Shown: one piece after another, positions 5,277 to 7,140 of the stretch
Numbering within the stretch: the first letter of the stretch is position 1
How the letters are laid out: each line of letters opens with the position of its first letter
Source: an archaeon
GTDB taxonomy: Archaea; Asgardarchaeota; Hermodarchaeia; Hermodarchaeales; Hermodarchaeaceae
Reading direction: 5' to 3'
Assembly: GCA_016550415.1 (NCBI GenBank)
Contig: JABXGU010000778.1
Location: 1 to 7,140, forward strand
DNA length: 7,140 nucleotides
The notes under the pieces: generated by a model
Databases searched by the model: none
What the model was told of the DNA's origin: nothing
The model's input: the letters and a program-made list of their open reading frames with translations, nothing else
Translations under genes and position numbers: made by a program

Positions 5277-5870
5277 CTATATTTTCTCTGCTAACACCAA
5301 CAATCGCTTCGAGGTAAGAGCAGCAAGATGGGTGAGTGGTTCTGCATCAATATAATGTGAGACGGATCTATCCATAAGAACTTGAACTCGGGCAGGAAAC
5401 TCATCATCAGCATTCCACAGTATGTATGAAAGCGGAATGAGAGGAAGTGCATGTATAGTAAAACCAATATCACCTTGAGTTAGTTTACGCCCATCTAACG
5501 CTTCAGCAGCTAGACGGAAGCGTTCAGGCGTCTTACCTAGACGGCTAGCTATTGGCATAACAACTCTGCCTTCAAATACAGAATTATAGATACGACCACC
5601 GGGAACTTGTCGGAAGCTTACAAGCTCTCCGGTTAATGGAGTCTCCTTCGCCTCAGAATAACGGTAAAGCAGAAAGAAAAGGTGTTTTGGTGGCGGGTCA
5701 AGGGTTGTGTTTAGAATCTTATCAGTTACCTTGCCATTGGCTAGGTCTAATTCAAAACCTAAGAACTGAAGCGTTTTACCCTTTGGGAATCCAAGATGTC
5801 CTGCAAGTGAGCTGATTTTTTCTTGACATTTTGGCCAGGTCCACAAGTCAAAGGCTTCTGGTTCGGTCAT
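5277..5870 (-). CDS. DUF3786 domain protein
   Basis: The protein matches the DUF3786 family. The family-like pattern includes a FLGFELDLANGKVTD segment, HLFFLLYRY, LTGELVSFRQVPGG (about 79-92), and the hallmark PLIPLSYILWNADDEFPA (about 143-160) followed by VQVLMDRSVSHYIDAEPL. It is soluble, about 197 aa, close to family size. No enzymatic activity is established for DUF3786. My recollection is that it occurs mostly in anaerobes, often those with corrinoid or Wood-Ljungdahl metabolism, which would fit mer and the cooC-like gene nearby, but that link is inference. An upstream in-frame ATG at 5900 would add 10 residues; I prefer 5870 because AGAGGA (5877-5882) stands 6 bases before it, whereas 5900 has no clear site. 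A TATA-like stretch at 5937-5946 precedes it; the roadblock gene diverges from the same gap. Confidence 0.8.
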   Translation of the reverse strand: MTEPEAFDLWTWPKCQEKISSLAGHLGFPKGKTLQFLGFELDLANGKVTDKILNTTLDPPPKHLFFLLYRYSEAKETPLTGELVSFRQVPGGRIYNSVFEGRVVMPIASRLGKTPERFRLAAEALDGRKLTQGDIGFTIHALPLIPLSYILWNADDEFPARVQVLMDRSVSHYIDAEPLTHLAALTSKRLLVLAEKI

Positions 5871-5876
5871 ATTCAG

Positions 5877-5882
5877 TCCTCT
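5877..5882 (-). promoter_or_regulatory. ribosome binding site AGAGGA deciding the DUF3786 start
   Basis: On the minus strand AGAGGA lies 6 bases before the ATG at 5870, inside the coding region if the ATG at 5900 were used. It favours the shorter protein. Confidence 0.5.
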
Positions 5883-5936
5883 ATGAAGGAATATTGCCAT
5901 TATCCCATTACTGAGGGAGTTCTAAGGCGGGTTCAT

Positions 5937-5946
5937 TTTAAATTTA
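5937..5946 (-). promoter_or_regulatory. candidate TATA box for DUF3786 gene
   Basis: On the minus strand, AAATTTAAAA lies about 70 bases before the ATG at 5870. Initiation about 25 bases downstream would leave a leader of about 45 bases containing the AGAGGA site. Confidence 0.35.
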
Positions 5947-5996
5947 CTCTGTCTATCTATGTATCCATTTCCAGCTTTGGTGCCTAATTATTGATG

Positions 5997-6042
5997 TGTA
6001 GGAGTGCGCGATAGGCTTTTGTAGAAGTGCGAGATAGGCATT
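5997..6042 (+). repeat. two tandem 23-bp direct repeats before the roadblock gene
   Basis: Two head-to-tail copies, 5997-6019 and 6020-6042, share 20 of 23 bases. Each reads TGTAG-x-AGTGCG-x-GATAGGC-x-TT, with differences at unit positions 6 (G/A), 13 (C/A) and 21 (T/A). The array ends 10 bases before the ATG at 6053 and lies downstream of the TATA-like TAATTATT (5985-5992), so it would cover the transcription start or the 5' leader. No third copy was found in the window. A double operator or a duplicated leader element are both possible. Confidence 0.6.
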
Positions 6043-6052
6043 CTGGATTGTA

Positions 6053-6436
6053 ATGGCGCGGACAGCAATTACCAATGAAGAACATGAAGTCATTCTCCAA
6101 GAAATCATTGAGGGCCTAAATAAACTCAAAAAAATAAAAGGCTGGGCTGTGGTCAGCCAAGAGGGGCTGGTCATTGAACAGCAGATGCCCAAGGACATTA
6201 ACCCTCACTTGCTAGCTGGTAATGCTGCCGCCTTGGCTCATTCAGCACAAGTTGTTTCTTCACAAACAGGAGCTGGCTCATTAAATACATTGATTTTAGA
6301 TAGTGAGAAGTATAAGGTTGTTTTAGTGGGTGGGAATTTTAAAATCATCTTGCTAGTGATAGCAGAACACTCAAGTGACCTTCAATCCTTAGCTGGTTTT
6401 CTAGAGGCTTCAGCTAATCGTTTCCAAGCAGATTGA
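6053..6436 (+). CDS. roadblock/LC7 domain protein
   Basis: The 127-aa protein consists almost wholly of one roadblock/LC7 domain. An N-terminal helix (about 7-28, EEHEVILQEIIEGLNKLKKI) is followed by strands GWAVVSQEGLVIEQQ (30-44), a long helix LLAGNAAALAHSAQVVSSQ (53-71), strands LNTLILDSEKYKVVLVGG (78-94) and FKIILLVIAEH (96-106), and a C-terminal helix (108-123). Such proteins dimerise and, where studied, bind or regulate small Ras-like GTPases (MglB is the bacterial example); they are frequent in archaea. No GTPase gene lies next to it here, so the partner is unknown. The ATG at 6053 is the only good start, since an in-frame TAG lies at 6035-6037; there is no strong Shine-Dalgarno sequence. 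Two 23-bp repeats lie directly upstream. It converges with the dCMP deaminase gene. Confidence 0.87.
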   Translation: MARTAITNEEHEVILQEIIEGLNKLKKIKGWAVVSQEGLVIEQQMPKDINPHLLAGNAAALAHSAQVVSSQTGAGSLNTLILDSEKYKVVLVGGNFKIILLVIAEHSSDLQSLAGFLEASANRFQAD

Positions 6437-6474
6437 TTTGGCTTTCATATCATTTCAAATCAGGTATGGGTCAT

Positions 6475-6954
6475 CTATTTACCTTTAAGAAAATCAACCT
6501 GTATCCCTGAGTCTTTAAGCATCTTTATTCCTCTTTCATCAGGATATTTCTTCTTTATCACAATTCTAATGATGCCTGCATTGATAATCATCTTTGCACA
6601 AATCGTGCAAGGAGAATGTGTAACATATAGTGTTGCAGAGCGGCTACTAACACCATGTAATGCACACTGGATTATTGCATTTTGTTCAGCGTGAACACCG
6701 CGGCAGAGTTCATGGCGCTCACCTGGCTTTACATTTGCTTTCAATCTTAGACAGGTTTCGGGAGTACAGTGTTCCATGTTAGAAGGTGCACCATTGTAAC
6801 CTGTAGTGAGTATGTGTTTTTCCCGAACAAGTACCGCACCTACTTGGCGTCGTATACAGGTAGATCGTGTTGCAGCCAGTTCTGCAAATCTAATGAAATA
6901 CTCATCAATAGATGGTCGCTGTTGAGTTTGAGAAGGTTCTGTTCCCTTTGGCAC
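6475..6954 (-). CDS. dCMP deaminase (ComEB-type)
   Basis: dCMP deaminase converts dCMP to dUMP, feeding dTMP synthesis in the cytoplasm. The protein shows the family signature RPSIDEYFIRFAELAATRSTC near its start, GYNGAPS, GERHELCRG, the catalytic HAEQNAI, and SPCTICAKMIINAGI. Counted from the GTG at 6954 (159 aa), the catalytic zinc ligands are H88, C116 and C119, with E90 as proton shuttle. C33, C63 and H81 may bind the second structural zinc known from phage T4 dCMP deaminase. The frame stays open to a TTG at 7011 (178 aa), but the extra 19 residues are Leu-rich and not typical of the family, so I prefer GTG 6954; neither start has a strong ribosome binding site. A cytidine- or guanine-deaminase role is less likely, given the GYNGAPS and HELCRG motifs. 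It is convergent with the roadblock gene and divergent from the gene at 7060. Confidence 0.88.
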   Translation of the reverse strand: MPKGTEPSQTQQRPSIDEYFIRFAELAATRSTCIRRQVGAVLVREKHILTTGYNGAPSNMEHCTPETCLRLKANVKPGERHELCRGVHAEQNAIIQCALHGVSSRSATLYVTHSPCTICAKMIINAGIIRIVIKKKYPDERGIKMLKDSGIQVDFLKGK

Positions 6955-7044
6955 TGTGACCGCTTCCAATCGTAATGTTATCAACAGTCTAATAAGCTGT
7001 GCTTTTATCAATTACAGTTCTTGGTGTGATGATCCTTTGTAATT

Positions 7045-7049
7045 AGGTG
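7045..7049 (+). promoter_or_regulatory. ribosome binding site AGGTG of the 7060 gene
   Basis: AGGTG lies 10 bases before the ATG at 7060. The spacer between them is exactly the palindrome TTACTAGTAA (7050-7059). A TATA-like CTTTTATCAA at 7002-7011 is suitably placed upstream. Confidence 0.45.
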
Positions 7050-7059
7050 TTACTAGTAA
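7050..7059. promoter_or_regulatory. 10-bp palindrome TTACTAGTAA, copy 2
   Basis: It is identical to 1853-1862 and fills the spacer between the ribosome binding site and the ATG at 7060. It may be a shared binding site, or chance in AT-rich DNA. Confidence 0.25.
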
Positions 7060-7140
7060 ATGACCCAGTACAGCAGTATTTTATCGGATAATTCATCAAC
7101 CCTATTAATTATCATCGGGCTTCTATTCATTAGTGCTGGG
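7060..7140 (+). CDS. N-terminus of a membrane or exported protein, cut by window end
   Basis: An open frame starts at ATG 7060, with AGGTG 10 bases upstream, and runs 27 codons to the last base of the window without a stop. It reads MTQYSSILSDNSSTLL followed by IIIGLLFISAG: a short polar N-terminus leading into a hydrophobic helix, as in a membrane protein or a signal anchor. The family cannot be recognised from this much. It is divergent from the dCMP deaminase gene, sharing the gap upstream. Confidence 0.5.
   Translation, partial: MTQYSSILSDNSSTLLIIIGLLFISAG

Noticed and set aside
5997..6042. CRISPR array
   Set aside because: Only two copies, directly abutting with no spacer and three mismatches; no cas genes in the window.
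6435..6461. GATTTG/CAAATC inverted repeat between the roadblock and deaminase genes
   Set aside because: A 6-bp stem with a 15-base loop and no T-tract is weak and expected by chance in AT-rich DNA.
1..7140. Defence system, mobile element or biosynthetic cluster
   Set aside because: No nuclease, transposase, integrase, toxin-antitoxin pair or pathway-linked operon is visible; genes are mostly single units with housekeeping or unknown roles.

Overview
This window reads as a piece of an anaerobic archaeal genome. Three kinds of evidence support this. (1) The 335-aa protein at 3812-4819 matches F420-dependent methylene-tetrahydromethanopterin reductase (Mer) along its whole length, and the window opens with the C-terminal part of a CooC-type nickel-insertion ATPase of CO dehydrogenase. 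Together they suggest a tetrahydromethanopterin-based Wood-Ljungdahl (acetyl-CoA) pathway. (2) The AbrB/SpoVT-plus-PhoU fusion at 573-1721 and the stand-alone roadblock/LC7 protein at 6053-6436 are typical of archaea. (3) Intergenic regions carry TATA-like boxes, and several genes have GGTGAT-, AGGTG- or GGAGG-type ribosome binding sites. The lineage cannot be fixed from the sequence alone. Bathyarchaeia-like, Asgard-like or another non-methanogenic WLP archaeon would all fit, and a methanogen is not excluded.

Layout. 1-456 (+): 3' part of a cooC-like gene. 573-1721 (+): AbrB-PhoU regulator with a very basic C-terminal tail, followed by a hairpin/T6 terminator. 1954-2265 (+): unrecognised helical 103-aa protein behind an AT-rich promoter with two perfect palindromes, followed by a GC-rich two-hairpin element ending in T6. 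2405-3271 (+): DUF72 (YecE-like) TIM-barrel protein. 3296-3700 (-): four-helix membrane protein. 3812-4819 (+): mer. 4890-5135 (-): unrecognised 81-aa protein. 5277-5870 (-): DUF3786 protein. 6053-6436 (+): roadblock/LC7 protein behind a tandem 23-bp repeat. 6475-6954 or 7011 (-): dCMP deaminase. 7060-7140 (+): N-terminus of a membrane or exported protein cut by the window end. No stretch above 300 bases lacks a gene; the longest gap is 1722-1953.

Organisation. Genes alternate strand often, and nearly every one has its own candidate promoter and spacing over 100 bp or a strand switch, so this looks like single-gene units rather than one operon. The only metabolic theme I can argue for is C1/acetyl-CoA metabolism (cooC-like, mer, and possibly DUF3786). 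The AbrB-PhoU protein and roadblock protein are regulatory; dCMP deaminase belongs to pyrimidine deoxynucleotide metabolism. No tRNA, rRNA, CRISPR array, transposase or clear mobile element was seen. I do not see a convincing new multi-gene system. The most unusual items are small: the tandem repeat before the roadblock gene, the palindrome-rich promoters, the GC-rich hairpin element, two unrecognised small proteins and the basic tail on the PhoU protein.
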